A stretch of 64,000 nt of DNA from CAWAMR01 sp963783095 (GTDB lineage: Bacteria; Planctomycetota; Planctomycetia; Gemmatales; Gemmataceae). Positions 1 through 10,284 of the stretch are shown piece by piece. The notes under the pieces are model-generated. The model had not been told where the DNA came from, did no database searches, and saw nothing but the letters and a program-made list of their open reading frames with translations. The stretch lies in contig CAWAMR010000006.1 of the NCBI GenBank assembly GCA_963783095.1, positions 124,001-188,000 on the forward strand, given 5' to 3'. Every line of letters starts with the position of its first letter. Position 1 is the first letter of the stretch. Both the position numbers and the translations under genes were made by a program.

Positions 1-2
1 GC

Positions 3-1426
3 CCGCGACTGATGATGGCATTATACATGCTCGGCTGGTCGGTATTTGGCGTATTCATCGCCCTGGCGCAGGACTTTTGGACGCTTTTTCTCGCACGCTT
101 CTTGCTCGGTCTATCCCAGGCCGGGGCCTACCCAACCGCGGCACTCCTGGTGAAACGATGGGTTCCGGATCGCAGCAGGGGCATAGCGAGCAGCATCGTG
201 GCTTTCGGCGGACGATTGGGCGGGGCCGGTGCCACTTGGCTTACGGGAATTCTGATCGTCGCGTTCGTACCGATCACCACGCCGGCCACGGTCACACCGG
301 CGGATCTGCTCGACTCGAAGTTGTTCGTGGATCAATTAACCGATCCCAAACCTCCAAAGGCCGTGGTTCCGATCATTGCCGAGGTTCGAGCCAAGGTCGT
401 GCAAGCCGGATCCAGTCCTACCCCGAACGAAGTTATCGAAGCGATCAACGCCGTGATTCGTTCGCCAGGTGCATTCGCGTCGCTTGATTGGAAGAACATT
501 GCTCTCACCAAAGACGGCCAAGAGATTCGCGACAAGTCACCTACCGATCGAACCGAGATCGAATCGCAGCGTCTCAATCGACTCGTCGTTGAGAAAGCCT
601 TTCCGGCGCAATTCGACAAATCCATACCGATGGTTGGCGACCGACACTCCTGATCTACGGGGTGCTTGGCATCATTGTCGGGGCCGTATTCTGGGTTGTC
701 GTCCGAAACTGGCCGTGGGAACACCCTTGGGCGAACGCCGCAGAGGTTTCGTTAATCAAAGAGGGTCAGTCGAGGATTGGGGAGGATCGGGAGCCGCCGG
801 GGATACCCTTTCGGCTGTTGATTCAAAGTCGAAATCAGTGGTATTTCTCGGCGGCGCACTTTTTCTCGAATGTGGGCTGGGTGTTCTTGATTACGTTGAT
901 GCCCCGATTCCTGGCAGAACGATTCAAGGTTCCCGTCGATGAACGCGGCTTGATGACCACAATACCGCTCTTCGCGGCATCCTTTGGACTGATTGCCGGC
1001 GGCTGGTTCACCGATCGACTCACTGCTGCCTACGGTCGGCGCTGGGGTCGATCCATTCCGATGGGACTTTTCAAGCTTCCATGTGCCGTGGCGCTACTCT
1101 CCTGCATCGTACTTCCAACCGCCTGGGCGGTGACCATTGCCCTCACGCTGATGGCAGTGTTTCAGGATTTCGGCATCCCTGCGGTATGGGCTTTCTCCCA
1201 GGACACCGGCGGCAAGCAGGTGGGCGCAGTACTGGGCTGGGGCAACATGTGGGGCAACCTTGGGGCCGGCCTGGCCCCGTCCCTGATGGGACTGTTGTCC
1301 AGAGGCGGATGGGGTTGGGATCCGGTGCTGGTCGCAGGATCTGTGGCGTTCATATTGTGCGGCATCGCGGCAACGCTCGCCAATGCGAATAAGCCGTTAT
1401 TTGCGGCCGAACGACAGATGGCATAG
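3..1426 (+). CDS. MFS transporter, 5' partial, frame-split
   Basis: Inner-membrane secondary transporter of the major facilitator superfamily; the substrate cannot be told. The reading frame is open to the window edge, so the first helices lie upstream. The first visible part carries an MFS-like stretch (RFLLGLSQAGAYPTAALLVK) followed by another helix. It is then interrupted by a hydrophilic segment of roughly 110 residues before the next helix, which would be a very large loop. The frame changes near 620-650: frame 3 ends at 653, while the neighbouring frame reads WRPTLLIYGVLGIIVGAVFW, the expected next helix. The C-terminal half (helices from about 840 to 1390) is intact. The split may be a sequence error or real decay; the downstream frame shows no further stops. 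Family assignment is firm, substrate unknown. Confidence 0.8.
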
Positions 1427-1716
1427 ATTCCCGTTGTGGAATGAATTTTACGAGGATTTCCAATCGACCGCGACGTTCCAAAACCATTGGGTTCGACTTT
1501 GCGAGTTGTAACAGCGGTAGCGAGATGGAACCAGCAATTTGATCGAGATAACCGTTATAACTCTCTTCTCAGCCTCGCGAGAAAAGTATAAAACGAGATA
1601 ATCAGGTTAATGCGCACATCCGTTGCATTTGCTCCATGCGACAGATCGTGTGCGGAATGCGACCAATCCGGCATGGCTGCCACCCCTGCTCAATCCGTTG
1701 AAAGGTGGTTCGATCC

Positions 1717-2049
1717 ATGCGATTCTCGGTTTTATTCACTCTGGCTTTAATTGGCCTGAATTGGTTTGTCGGCGAAGCTCAAGCCTCGCCGCCTCGTGGC
1801 CGGGCCGCCACGGCCTACACCTCCGGTTACCTGGCCCCCTATTATCCGCCCGGCCCAACCTACACCGCCTATTATGACCCCTACTCGGCCATCATCTACC
1901 TCAACCCGCCCGCCCTTCCCTCAGGAATCTATCCATCGGCTTTCCCTGTTTATGATGCACCGCTCACGACAACCAACATTCCAAGGTATTTCCATGGTCT
2001 GCCACCGCCAACAAGCAATGAATATTCAAGCGACCGGTGGCGACGGTAA
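1717..2049 (+). CDS. Small secreted Pro/Tyr-rich protein, unknown function
   Basis: A 110-residue protein with a clean Sec-type signal (MRFSVLFTLALIGLNWFVG, then a likely cut after EAQAS). The mature part is rich in Pro, Tyr and Ala (for example TSGYLAPYYPPGPTYTAYY), low in charge, and ends in DRWRR. I chose the ATG at 1717 because AAAGGTGG sits 8-16 bases upstream; an in-frame GTG at 1705 would add four residues and spoil the spacing. No domain is recognised. Tyr/Pro-rich secreted proteins of this kind are common in planctomycetes and may be surface components, but that is inference. It precedes the glucan/trehalose cluster on the same strand, with no sign that it belongs to it. Confidence 0.6.
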   Translation: MRFSVLFTLALIGLNWFVGEAQASPPRGRAATAYTSGYLAPYYPPGPTYTAYYDPYSAIIYLNPPALPSGIYPSAFPVYDAPLTTTNIPRYFHGLPPPTSNEYSSDRWRR

Positions 2050-2103
2050 TGGTTGATTCCGGGTTTTGAGAAATTCGGACGCTCGGCAGAACTGTCGAAA
2101 TAA

Positions 2104-2508
2104 GATTCTCATATCTTCCCGCATCTGGGCGGAGCAACCCGTCTTCCAGCGACATCCATCCGCGGGCTGGCCGTCCACCTCGCGGGTGATCTCATCGGAG
2201 ATGTGGACGAGAAAGGCGAGCCTGTACTGGAGGAGACGTTACTCCTGTTGCTCAATGCACGTCGCGAACCGGTTCCCTTTGTATTACCGATTGCCAAGGC
2301 GGAACATCACTGGGAATGCCTTCTCGATATGGATGATTCCGGCAAGGTCAAACCAATGAACGGTGGCGAACAATATCCCTTTAAGGGCCGTTCTGTAGTA
2401 GTCTTGCGCACTGTTCTGCTCACCGAGAAAGGGCAAACAATCACATCCATTCAGGCAGAAGCGATTCGGAAAGCATCCTTGACTCCAACCGGCTTGGCTT
2501 CGAGTTGA
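2104..2508 (+). pseudogene. C-terminal remnant of a GlgX/TreX-type glycogen debranching enzyme
   Basis: The open frame after the stop at 2101 reads IRGLAVHLAGDLIGDVDEKG, then EPVLEETLLLLLNARREPVP and later FKGRSVVVLR. This matches the last hundred or so residues of GlgX/TreX-type isoamylases, where a C-terminal beta domain carries 'GDxIxxxDExGxPxxxDTxLLLLNAHxEP' and ends in 'GRSxxxLR'. Nothing of the catalytic (beta/alpha)8 barrel is present upstream: 1717-2049 is an unrelated secreted protein and there is a stop at 2101. The piece is therefore a tail of about 134 codons without an obvious start of its own (GTG at 2203 would give 101 residues). It lies directly before treZ, which is where treX sits in treX-treZ-treY operons, so deletion of most of a treX gene is the simplest reading. 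Confidence 0.75.
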
Positions 2509-2612
2509 AGATAATTCCTTTTTTCAACATTTTGGCGATTGGAATCGCATTTGCTCTTAAGAACATATCCTGATTGAAGAACGACCATCCGCGGTGCTTG
2601 GAGGGGTAGTCC

Positions 2613-4518
2613 ATGGCAAATCGGGAGCTGCGACGCCGCCTGCCCGTGGGGGCGGAGATTCAGTCCGGCGGAGAAATTCATTTCCGGGTCTGGTGCCAAA
2701 ATCGGCACTCGGTCAGTGTTGTTTTCGAGGATGCGCCGCCTTGCCGGAAAGGACATTCCCCTCACGCGCGAGCCAGGCACCTATTTTTCCGGCTACATCG
2801 ACGCCGAGCGGGCTGGAACTCGTTATCGTTTCCGGCTGGATGGCTCACAGCTGTATCCCGATCCCGCTTCCCGGTTTCAGCCGGACGGGCCGCATGGCCC
2901 ATCGCAAGTCATCGATCCGAACGCTTTCTCATGGACCGATGGGAACTGGAAAGGCTGCGATCCCGAAGGACAGATCATTTACGAGATGCACATCGGCACC
3001 TTCACGCCCGACGGAACCTGGCAGGCTGCCATGAGAGAATTGCCAAACCTTGCCGACCTGGGAGTCACCGTTCTCGAAGTCATGCCGGTTGCCGATTTCC
3101 CCGGACGATTCGGCTGGGGCTATGACGGTGTTAATCTGTTTGCACCGACTCGACTCTACGGCAGGCCGGATGACTTCCGCCGCTTTGTCGACCGCGCGCA
3201 TTCGCTTGGAATGGGGGTTATTCTCGATGTCGTTTATAACCACATCGGTCCGGATGGGAATTATTTGAAGCAATTCGCGCCCGCCTATTTCACGGATCGT
3301 CACAAAAACGACTGGGGTGAAGCGATCAATTTCGATGGTCCGGACGCGGAACCTGTACGCGAATACTTCGTTGCCAACGCCGGCTATTGGATCGACGAGT
3401 TTCATCTGGACGGCTTGCGCCTTGATGCTACGCAGCAGATCTTCGATAGCTCACCCGAGAATATCCTGGCCGCAATAGGGAAACGGGTCCGCCAAGCGGC
3501 ACGGGGGCGTTCCAGCATTGTCGTCGCGGAAAACGAGCACCAACACGCGAACCTGGTGCGTCCAATGTCGCAAGGCGGCTATGGACTCGATATGCTCTGG
3601 AACGACGATTATCATCATAGCGCCATGTCGGCATTGTCGGCCCGTAGCGAGGCCTATTACACCGACTACCCCGGCACTCCTCAGGAGTTCATTTCTGCCG
3701 CGAAATGGGGCTACCTGTTTCAGGGCCAGCGCTATCGGTGGCAGAAACAGCCGCGTGGCACGCCGACGATGGGGCTAAATCCGGCTACGTTCGTCAATTT
3801 TCTTCAGAATCACGATCAAGTTGCGAACTCGGCGGATGGCAAACGGTGCCATGCTCTTACCTCGCCTGGGAAATTTCGAGCCTTGACGGCGTTGACGATC
3901 TTGATGCCCGGCACGCCCATGCTCTTTCAAGGAGAAGAATTCGCCGCCTCTTCGGTGTTCTTGTACTTTGCCGATCACAATCCCGATCTGGCTCCTTTGG
4001 TTCGTCGAGGTCGAGCGGAGTTTCTCTCTCAATTCAAGACCCTGGCTCAACCGGCGATTCAGGAACGATTGTCGCATCCGGAAGACCCCGGAACATTTGA
4101 ACGATGCAAGCTCGATCTGTCCGAACGCGAACGACATGCCGATGTATATGCGCTGCATCGCGACCTGATCCATCTGCGACGCGAAGATCCGGTCCTGCGA
4201 GCGCCTTGCCGAGGTGCCTATGATGGTGCAGTTCTGGCTGCCGATGCATTCGTGTTGCGTTATTTTGGGGCAAACGCCTCAGACCGTCTGTTGATCGTGA
4301 ATTTGGGAAGGGATCTCCATCTCGATCCCGCTCCCGAACCCCTGCTGGCACCGCCCGAAGATCAATGCTGGCAAGTGCACTGGTCGAGCGAAGATCCGCG
4401 CTATGGCGGGCGCGGCTTCTACCGCCCCGAGACCGAAGAGAATTGGCACCTGCTGGGCCACTCCGCCATGCTCCTCGTTTCCCAGGCCGTGCCGGAAAAG
4501 CCCGAAAAAACGGCCTAG
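2613..4518 (+). CDS. treZ: Malto-oligosyltrehalose trehalohydrolase, frame-split near N-terminus
   Basis: GH13 enzyme that cuts the alpha-1,4 bond next to the terminal trehalosyl unit made by TreY, releasing trehalose in the cytoplasm. The start at 2613 (MANRELRRRLPVGAEI) follows GGAGGGG at about 2600. An N-terminal beta domain is followed by the barrel with all four GH13 regions: LDVVYNH (about residue 205), GLRLDATQ with the nucleophile Asp (about 271), VAENE with the acid/base Glu (about 306) and NFLQNHDQ (about 397). The frame changes near 2735: the first frame reads to VVFEDAP, the second resumes with LAGKDIPLTREPGTYFSGYI. The rest, 590 codons, is uninterrupted, so an indel error is more likely than decay. 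It is followed by treY after 66 bases and probably shares its transcript. Confidence 0.9.
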
Positions 4519-4584
4519 ATCATTGGCATCATTCGTGACCCAAGGAAGGACTTTAAGTCGTTCTTCGATGAGGTGACAGCGCTC

Positions 4585-7500
4585 ATGAACCGTGCCGAAA
4601 AACTTATTCGAGAAACGGCGGGCCGTATCGCTCTTCGCCAGCACCTGCCCGAGGCCACCTATCGGCTGCAATTCCACGCAGGTTTCACCTTCAAAGACGC
4701 AACCGCCTTGGTTGCTTATTTGCACGATCTCGGCATCACTCATTGTTATGCCTCGCCTTACCTACAGGCACGGCCCGGTAGTCTGCACGGCTATGACATC
4801 ACAGACCACCGCGTCCTTAATCCCGACATCGGCAACCAGGAGGACTACGATGCCTGGGTGGATGAACTCCACGCGCACGGCATGGGCCAAATACTCGATA
4901 TGGTTCCCAATCACATGGGGATCTTCGGCAATGTCAACGTCTGGTGGAACGATGTCTTGGAGAATGGGCCGTCTTCACCCTACTCAGGCTATTTCGACAT
5001 AGCCTGGGAAGATACCCAGCGCTCGGAATTGCACCACCGGGTTTTGTTGCCGGTATTGGGCGATCCCTACGGAAAAGTACTGGAGGCGCAGCAAATCCGG
5101 CTGGTCTATGATTGCGGTGCTTTTGCCATCGACTACTTCGATCGCCGATTTCCCGTCGCGCCACGCAGTTATGCCATGATTCTTGGGCAAAACATCGAAA
5201 ATCTGGAAAAGGTTCTTGGTCCCGATACGCCCGAAATTCAGGAGTACAAAAGTATACTTACCGCCATCGGGCATCTTCCCGGCCGGCATGAGACCAATCC
5301 CGAGAAAATTGCCGAGAGACAGCGTGAAAAAGAGGTCGTCAAGAGACGGCTGGCAACCCTTACGGAGCAGTCGCTGCCGGTGCACGATTCGATCGAAAAA
5401 ACCGTCGTGCTGTTCAATGGGAAAGTGGGCGATCGGCACAGTTTTGATTTGCTCGATACTCTTCTCGATGACCAGGCTTATCGGCTCTCTTACTGGCGCG
5501 TCGCCGCCGATGAAATCAATTACCGCCGATTTTTCGACATCAACGAACTGGCCGCGCTAAGCATGGAGAAACGGGAAGTTTTCATTATCACTCACGAGCT
5601 GGTCCTGCGTTTACTCAGCCAAAACAAAGTCGATGGCTTGCGCATCGATCACGTCGACGGCCTTTACGATCCGGTGCAATACTTGCGCTGGTTACAGCAG
5701 TACTATTTGCTCGCGTGTGCCCGGCAAGTTTTCGATTCGGATGCCGAGGAACGCGATCGGGACTGGAAGGCGATCGAAGGATCCGTATTGGAAGAAATTA
5801 CAACGGGGGCACTACCTTATGCAAAAACGCTCTATGTCGTGGTGGAAAAGATTCTCGGCGCAACTGAGGATCTGCCAGGGGGCTGGGCAACCCACGGCAC
5901 CAGCGGCTACGACTTTCTGGGTATGGTGAACGGCCTGTTCATCGATTCATCTTCCGAGGAATTGTTCACTTCTCTTTATCAGGATTGGATCGGAGATGAC
6001 ACGTCATTCGCTGAAGTCGTTTACCAAAAAAAATCGCTGATCCTTCGTGATGCACTCTCCAGTGAACTTCAGATGCTGGGCCGGCAGCTCGATAAACTGG
6101 CCCAAAAGAATCGCTGGTCGCGCGACTTCACTCTGAATAGTTTGCGCTCGGGTCTGGCCGAGGTGATCGCCTGTTTTCCAGTCTACCGTTCCTATATCTC
6201 GGACGAAGGCCTCGCCGATTCGGATCGAAAGCACGTGGAAACCGCCGTTCGCCGAGCCATCAAACATAATCCAACCACGAGTAGATCCCTGTTCCGTTTT
6301 ATCCGGGATATGCTGCTGCTGCGCTATCCCGAGCTTGCATCGGAAGACGATCGAGCGGAGCAGCGCCGATTCGCCGGCAAATTCCAACAAGTCACTTCAC
6401 CGGTAATGGCCAAAGGCGTTGAAGATACGTCCTTTTATGTGTTCTGCAGGCTTCTTTCGCTCAACGAAGTCGGCTCGGACCCCTCTCGATTTGGCAACTC
6501 ACCCGAGTCTGTCCACCAATACAATCAAAACCGTCAGCGTCAATGGCCTTATGCATTATCGGCGCTGTCCACGCACGACACCAAGCGAAGTGAAGATGTG
6601 CGAGCCAGGCTCAACGTCCTGTCGGAAGTACCGGGAGAATGGCAGCAATGCCTCGAGCGCTGGAGCCGGCTGAATGAACCTTTCCGCACGATCGTCGACG
6701 ATGCTCCGGTGCCCGATCTCAATGAAGAATATTTGCTCTATCAAACGCTTCTCGGTGCCTGGCCTTTGGAATCCGCGGCCACGGAAGCCCCGCCCGGCTT
6801 TGTGGATCGAATTCAAGGTTACATAATGAAAGCCCTGCACGAAGCAAAAGTTCATACCAGTTGGATTAACCCCAATGAGGCTTACGACGACGGGATCGCA
6901 CACTTCATCGCATCGATACTCGACGAGTCCAGGAATGCAGCATTCTTGAAGGATCTACGGGGATATGTGAAGCGAATCGCGCAGTTCGGCGCGTTCAATT
7001 CTCTCTCGCAAACATTGCTGAGAATTGCATCGCCTGGAGTGCCGGACACCTATCAGGGGACCGAACTATGGGATTTTAGCCTGGTCGATCCCGATAACCG
7101 TCGGCCGGTGGACTACGATCATCGGCGCGAGCTACTGGATGGACTCAAGGTCAGTCTGGTTGCAGCAGGATCCGATCGGCGCTCTCTGGCAAGAGACTTG
7201 CTCCGTACCAAGGAGGATGGGCGGATCAAGCTTTATACCACCTGGCAAGCTCTACAGGCTCGGCGCAAGTACCCCGGTCTATTCTCCAGCGGCGAATACA
7301 TACCGCTCGAATTCCTCGGCCGAATGCAGGAACATGCTTTCGGCTTCATCCGGCGAATGGACCACACGCAAGCACTGATTGTGGTTCCGCGCCTTGTGAC
7401 CCGTCTGGTCGACGGGCCGGCCGGCTTGCCGCTGGGATCGACAGCGTGGGCAGACACGCGCTTTCATCTTCCCGATGACATGCCGATTCTGTCCTGGCAC

Positions 7501-7614
7501 AACGTCTTTACGGGATTCGTTCTGCCCGCTTCCGGAAAGCAGCTGGAGAACGGCTTTTCACTCGGCGAAGTGTTAGCCGATTTTCCGGTCGCAATGCTCA
7601 TCTCTGCGTCATGA
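4585..7614 (+). CDS. treY: Malto-oligosyltrehalose synthase
   Basis: GH13 enzyme that isomerises the reducing-end alpha-1,4 bond of malto-oligosaccharides to alpha,alpha-1,1, giving maltooligosyl-trehalose for TreZ. Its length of 1009 residues is typical of longer TreY proteins. N-terminal signature: TYRLQFHAGFTF and LGITHCYASPYLQARPGSLHGY with the context of GH13_26. Catalytic landmarks: LDMVPNHMG (about 104), GLRIDHVDGL with the nucleophile Asp (about 353), VVEKIL with the acid/base Glu (about 421) and STHDTKRSEDVRARL with the transition-state Asp (about 665). I prefer the ATG at 4585 because GAGG lies 11 bases upstream; a GTG at 4573 adds four residues. Nothing is missing or broken. Together with treZ it forms a complete two-step trehalose route from glycogen or maltodextrin. 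Confidence 0.96.
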   Translation: MNRAEKLIRETAGRIALRQHLPEATYRLQFHAGFTFKDATALVAYLHDLGITHCYASPYLQARPGSLHGYDITDHRVLNPDIGNQEDYDAWVDELHAHGMGQILDMVPNHMGIFGNVNVWWNDVLENGPSSPYSGYFDIAWEDTQRSELHHRVLLPVLGDPYGKVLEAQQIRLVYDCGAFAIDYFDRRFPVAPRSYAMILGQNIENLEKVLGPDTPEIQEYKSILTAIGHLPGRHETNPEKIAERQREKEVVKRRLATLTEQSLPVHDSIEKTVVLFNGKVGDRHSFDLLDTLLDDQAYRLSYWRVAADEINYRRFFDINELAALSMEKREVFIITHELVLRLLSQNKVDGLRIDHVDGLYDPVQYLRWLQQYYLLACARQVFDSDAEERDRDWKAIEGSVLEEITTGALPYAKTLYVVVEKILGATEDLPGGWATHGTSGYDFLGMVNGLFIDSSSEELFTSLYQDWIGDDTSFAEVVYQKKSLILRDALSSELQMLGRQLDKLAQKNRWSRDFTLNSLRSGLAEVIACFPVYRSYISDEGLADSDRKHVETAVRRAIKHNPTTSRSLFRFIRDMLLLRYPELASEDDRAEQRRFAGKFQQVTSPVMAKGVEDTSFYVFCRLLSLNEVGSDPSRFGNSPESVHQYNQNRQRQWPYALSALSTHDTKRSEDVRARLNVLSEVPGEWQQCLERWSRLNEPFRTIVDDAPVPDLNEEYLLYQTLLGAWPLESAATEAPPGFVDRIQGYIMKALHEAKVHTSWINPNEAYDDGIAHFIASILDESRNAAFLKDLRGYVKRIAQFGAFNSLSQTLLRIASPGVPDTYQGTELWDFSLVDPDNRRPVDYDHRRELLDGLKVSLVAAGSDRRSLARDLLRTKEDGRIKLYTTWQALQARRKYPGLFSSGEYIPLEFLGRMQEHAFGFIRRMDHTQALIVVPRLVTRLVDGPAGLPLGSTAWADTRFHLPDDMPILSWHNVFTGFVLPASGKQLENGFSLGEVLADFPVAMLISAS

Positions 7615-7638
7615 ACGACACGCGAAAAGGAATAAGGA

Positions 7639-9714
7639 ATGAACGATCTCGAACCTGCGCCACGTCTGATTCGCCGAATACCTCTCAGCGCCGTTGAAGG
7701 GACCGACCCGGTCGAACCTTTGTTCGCGCGGGAATGGCTGGTCACCAATGGCCTGGGCGGCTACGCCTCGGGAACCATCGCCGGCATTCCCACACGCCGG
7801 TATCATGGGTTACTCATTGCTGCCCATCCGGCACCTTTGGGTCGGATGATGATGCTGAATCATCTGTCGGAACAGGTCCGGCTTTCCGATAACCATATTG
7901 TTCGCTTCGGGGGACAAGAATGGGTGGGCGGGCACCTGGAGATGGAGGGACGGATCAGGGAGTTTCGCCTGGAAGCAGGATTGCCGGTATGGTGTTATCA
8001 ACTCAACGAATTCATCATTGAAAAGCGGATACTGCTGGCGCATCGCCTCAATACCGCCTACATCAACTATCGGCTCGCAGCAGGCGAGGGCACAATTCGA
8101 CTGAAACTTCGACCGGCGGTTCATTTCCGCTCCCACGATGCTCGCGTGTCGTCGGAACCGGCCGAGGCGTATACGCTCACCGCAGTGAATGACATGTGCG
8201 AGCTGGCCGCGACCCCAGACCTGCCTCGACTCAGGATGCTGCTTTACGGTGAGAATCGCGCCTTCACGATCGAGGGCAAGCGTTTGCGCGGAGTACTGTA
8301 CCGAACCGAACAATCGCGCGGCTACGAATCTTCAGGGGAACTATGGACGCCGGGCTACTTCCGGGTCGATCTTTCGCACAATAATTCCGCCACGCTGGTG
8401 GCATCGACCGAATCCTGGGACACGATTCAAGCATTGTCTCCCGAACAGGCGTTTCAGGCAGAATACGATCGGCGCGGTCAATTGCTTGAAAGCGCCGGCA
8501 GCGCTGCCCATTGCGAGATCGGGGCCGAGTTGGTATTGGCTGCCGATCAATTCCTGATTACTCCGATAGGGCGCTCCGAGGATGCCGCTCGCGCCAAAGC
8601 ATCCGGCGACGAGTTGCGAAGCGTCATTGCAGGGTATCACTGGTTTACCGACTGGGGCCGGGACACCATGATCAGTCTGGAGGGACTGGCACTTACTACC
8701 GGCCGGCATGCCGAAGCAGGCTTTATTCTCCGAACCTTTGCACGTTACGTCCGCGATGGTCTTATTCCGAACTTCTTTCCCGATCACCAGGTTGACGGCG
8801 TTTACCACACTGCCGACGCGACCTTGTGGTTTTTCCACGCACTGGATCGGTATTTGGCTTATACCCACGAGACTTCGACTCTGACCCGTTTGCTGCCGAC
8901 GCTTCTTGACATAATTGAACACCACGTTCGAGGCACTCATTTCGGTATCGGGGTCGATCTCCGCGACGGCCTGCTAAAACAAGGTCAAGAAGGCTATCAA
9001 CTAACCTGGATGGATGCCAAAGTGGGCGACTGGGTCGTGACGCCGAGACGGGGCAAGGCGGTCGAGATCAATGCGCTCTGGTACAACGCCTTGCGTTTGC
9101 TGGAAGGTTGGGTACGCGAGCACCGCAGTGCTCAGGAAGCAGCTGTCCTCGCCCAACAAGCCGATCGCGCCCGGCTCAGTTTCAATCAGCGGTTTTGGAA
9201 TGCCAACCAGGGTTATCTTTACGATGTGGTCGATGGACCGAGCGGCGACGACTCTGCCTGTCGGCCCAATCAATTATTGGCGATTTCCTTACGGCATCCG
9301 GTTCTGGATCGCACGCGCTGGGAATCCATTTTGGAGATCGTCAAGGACAGGCTCCTGACCCCCGTTGGACTTCGCTCATTGGCACCTGGGCATCCCGACT
9401 ATAAAAACCGATACTTCGGCGATTTACGGGCGCGCGATGCTGCCTATCATCAAGGAACGGTTTGGGCCTGGTGCATCGGCCCGTTTCTCGATGCCTGGCT
9501 GAAAGCCTATCCGCACGATCGGCTGGGCGCACGTCGCTGGCTCGAAGGGTTTGTGCCGCATCTGGATGAAGCCTGCGTCGGCTCAATCAGCGAAGTCTTC
9601 GACGCGGAAGCGCCGTTTACTCCGCGCGGCTGCATCGCCCAGGCCTGGAGCGTCGCGGAAGTGCTGCGCTCTTGGATCAACACACAGGAAGACAAGGGTC
9701 AGAGAATATCATAG
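7639..9714 (+). CDS. Amylo-alpha-1,6-glucosidase (glycogen debranching enzyme family)
   Basis: A 691-residue protein of the bacterial/archaeal glycogen debranching type. The N-terminal domain (about 1-300) starts with FAREWLVTNGLGGYASGTIA and has the hallmark IPTRRYHGLL. The C-terminal (alpha/alpha) barrel follows with HWFTDWGRDTMISLEGL (about 334-350), TADATLWFFHAL, LTWMDAKVGDWVVTPR and a late YHQGTVWAWCIGPFLDAW. It removes alpha-1,6-linked glucosyl branch stubs. It begins 25 bases after treY, preceded by AAAGGAATAAGGA, so co-transcription with treZ and treY is likely. In many bacteria TreX fills this slot; here TreX is only a remnant upstream, so this enzyme may now supply linear glucans to TreY (inference). 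Full length, no irregularities. Confidence 0.93.
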   Translation: MNDLEPAPRLIRRIPLSAVEGTDPVEPLFAREWLVTNGLGGYASGTIAGIPTRRYHGLLIAAHPAPLGRMMMLNHLSEQVRLSDNHIVRFGGQEWVGGHLEMEGRIREFRLEAGLPVWCYQLNEFIIEKRILLAHRLNTAYINYRLAAGEGTIRLKLRPAVHFRSHDARVSSEPAEAYTLTAVNDMCELAATPDLPRLRMLLYGENRAFTIEGKRLRGVLYRTEQSRGYESSGELWTPGYFRVDLSHNNSATLVASTESWDTIQALSPEQAFQAEYDRRGQLLESAGSAAHCEIGAELVLAADQFLITPIGRSEDAARAKASGDELRSVIAGYHWFTDWGRDTMISLEGLALTTGRHAEAGFILRTFARYVRDGLIPNFFPDHQVDGVYHTADATLWFFHALDRYLAYTHETSTLTRLLPTLLDIIEHHVRGTHFGIGVDLRDGLLKQGQEGYQLTWMDAKVGDWVVTPRRGKAVEINALWYNALRLLEGWVREHRSAQEAAVLAQQADRARLSFNQRFWNANQGYLYDVVDGPSGDDSACRPNQLLAISLRHPVLDRTRWESILEIVKDRLLTPVGLRSLAPGHPDYKNRYFGDLRARDAAYHQGTVWAWCIGPFLDAWLKAYPHDRLGARRWLEGFVPHLDEACVGSISEVFDAEAPFTPRGCIAQAWSVAEVLRSWINTQEDKGQRIS

Positions 9715-10284
9715 CACCAATTGGGAACTGTCTGCACGATTTGGCCGGCAGAATATAACGTCAATTACTAATTACTTTCGGTATCTGGTAACAATACATT
9801 TTTGGATGCCCGTGATAGTTTCCACAAGAATCATACTTGCATCCACATAGATACGTACTTCAGAATGCCCAAAATTCCCTTGTTGCGGCACATGTCGTGC
9901 TAACGGGAGCAGCGCGATCGCGGATGTCGGTATTCGTACTTCAGACTGAACAGCCTTTGAATGAAGCGCTCTTCGAGTTGCTGTTCGGACGACATTGTTG
10001 CGACCTCTTCTATCCGCGAGTCTCGTTGCCATTCGATTTGTGCAGGAAAGCCCTGAGGCTGCCCGGCGTCGCCAACCATCGACCAGAGGTCAGCGTTCAT
10101 GTTCACCGGGTACTTGAATGCGAGTCCACCCCTGGAAGAGCCGCGTCCTGAGCGGAATGCGTGGTTGGGATAGGTTGTCACCTTGGGTACGCTAATAATA
10201 TGACAGCGACGTGACACTCTGGGTTCGGGTTACTGGCGTCCTGACCGGGGATTAGATTTTGGCGGCGGCGACGATCCCCGATCC
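9715..10284. other. Gene-poor gap with degenerate coding fragments
   Basis: This 570-base stretch has no convincing full gene. The only recognisable piece is an HsdR-like N-terminus on the minus strand (9900-9995). The minus-strand frame continues open upstream of that piece to 10217 (AFKYPVNMNADLWSMVGDAG), which I cannot assign. I see no RNA gene and no clear terminator after the debranching enzyme. Confidence 0.5.
9900..9995 (-). pseudogene. Remnant of type I restriction subunit HsdR N-terminus
   Basis: On the minus strand the ATG at 9995 opens MSSEQQLEERFIQRLFSLKY, and a one-base frame change then gives DIRDRAA. Type I restriction R subunits begin with this kind of sequence (short acidic start, 'LE..FI..L..LGYEYR.DIRDRAALE.N'). 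After DIRDRAA the similarity ends and stops follow, so only about 30 codons of a gene of about 1000 survive. The next features on the same strand are a shortened Rpn-family nuclease and a toroid protein, so this is an isolated fragment. The match is short, and I cannot rule out chance similarity. Confidence 0.45.
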
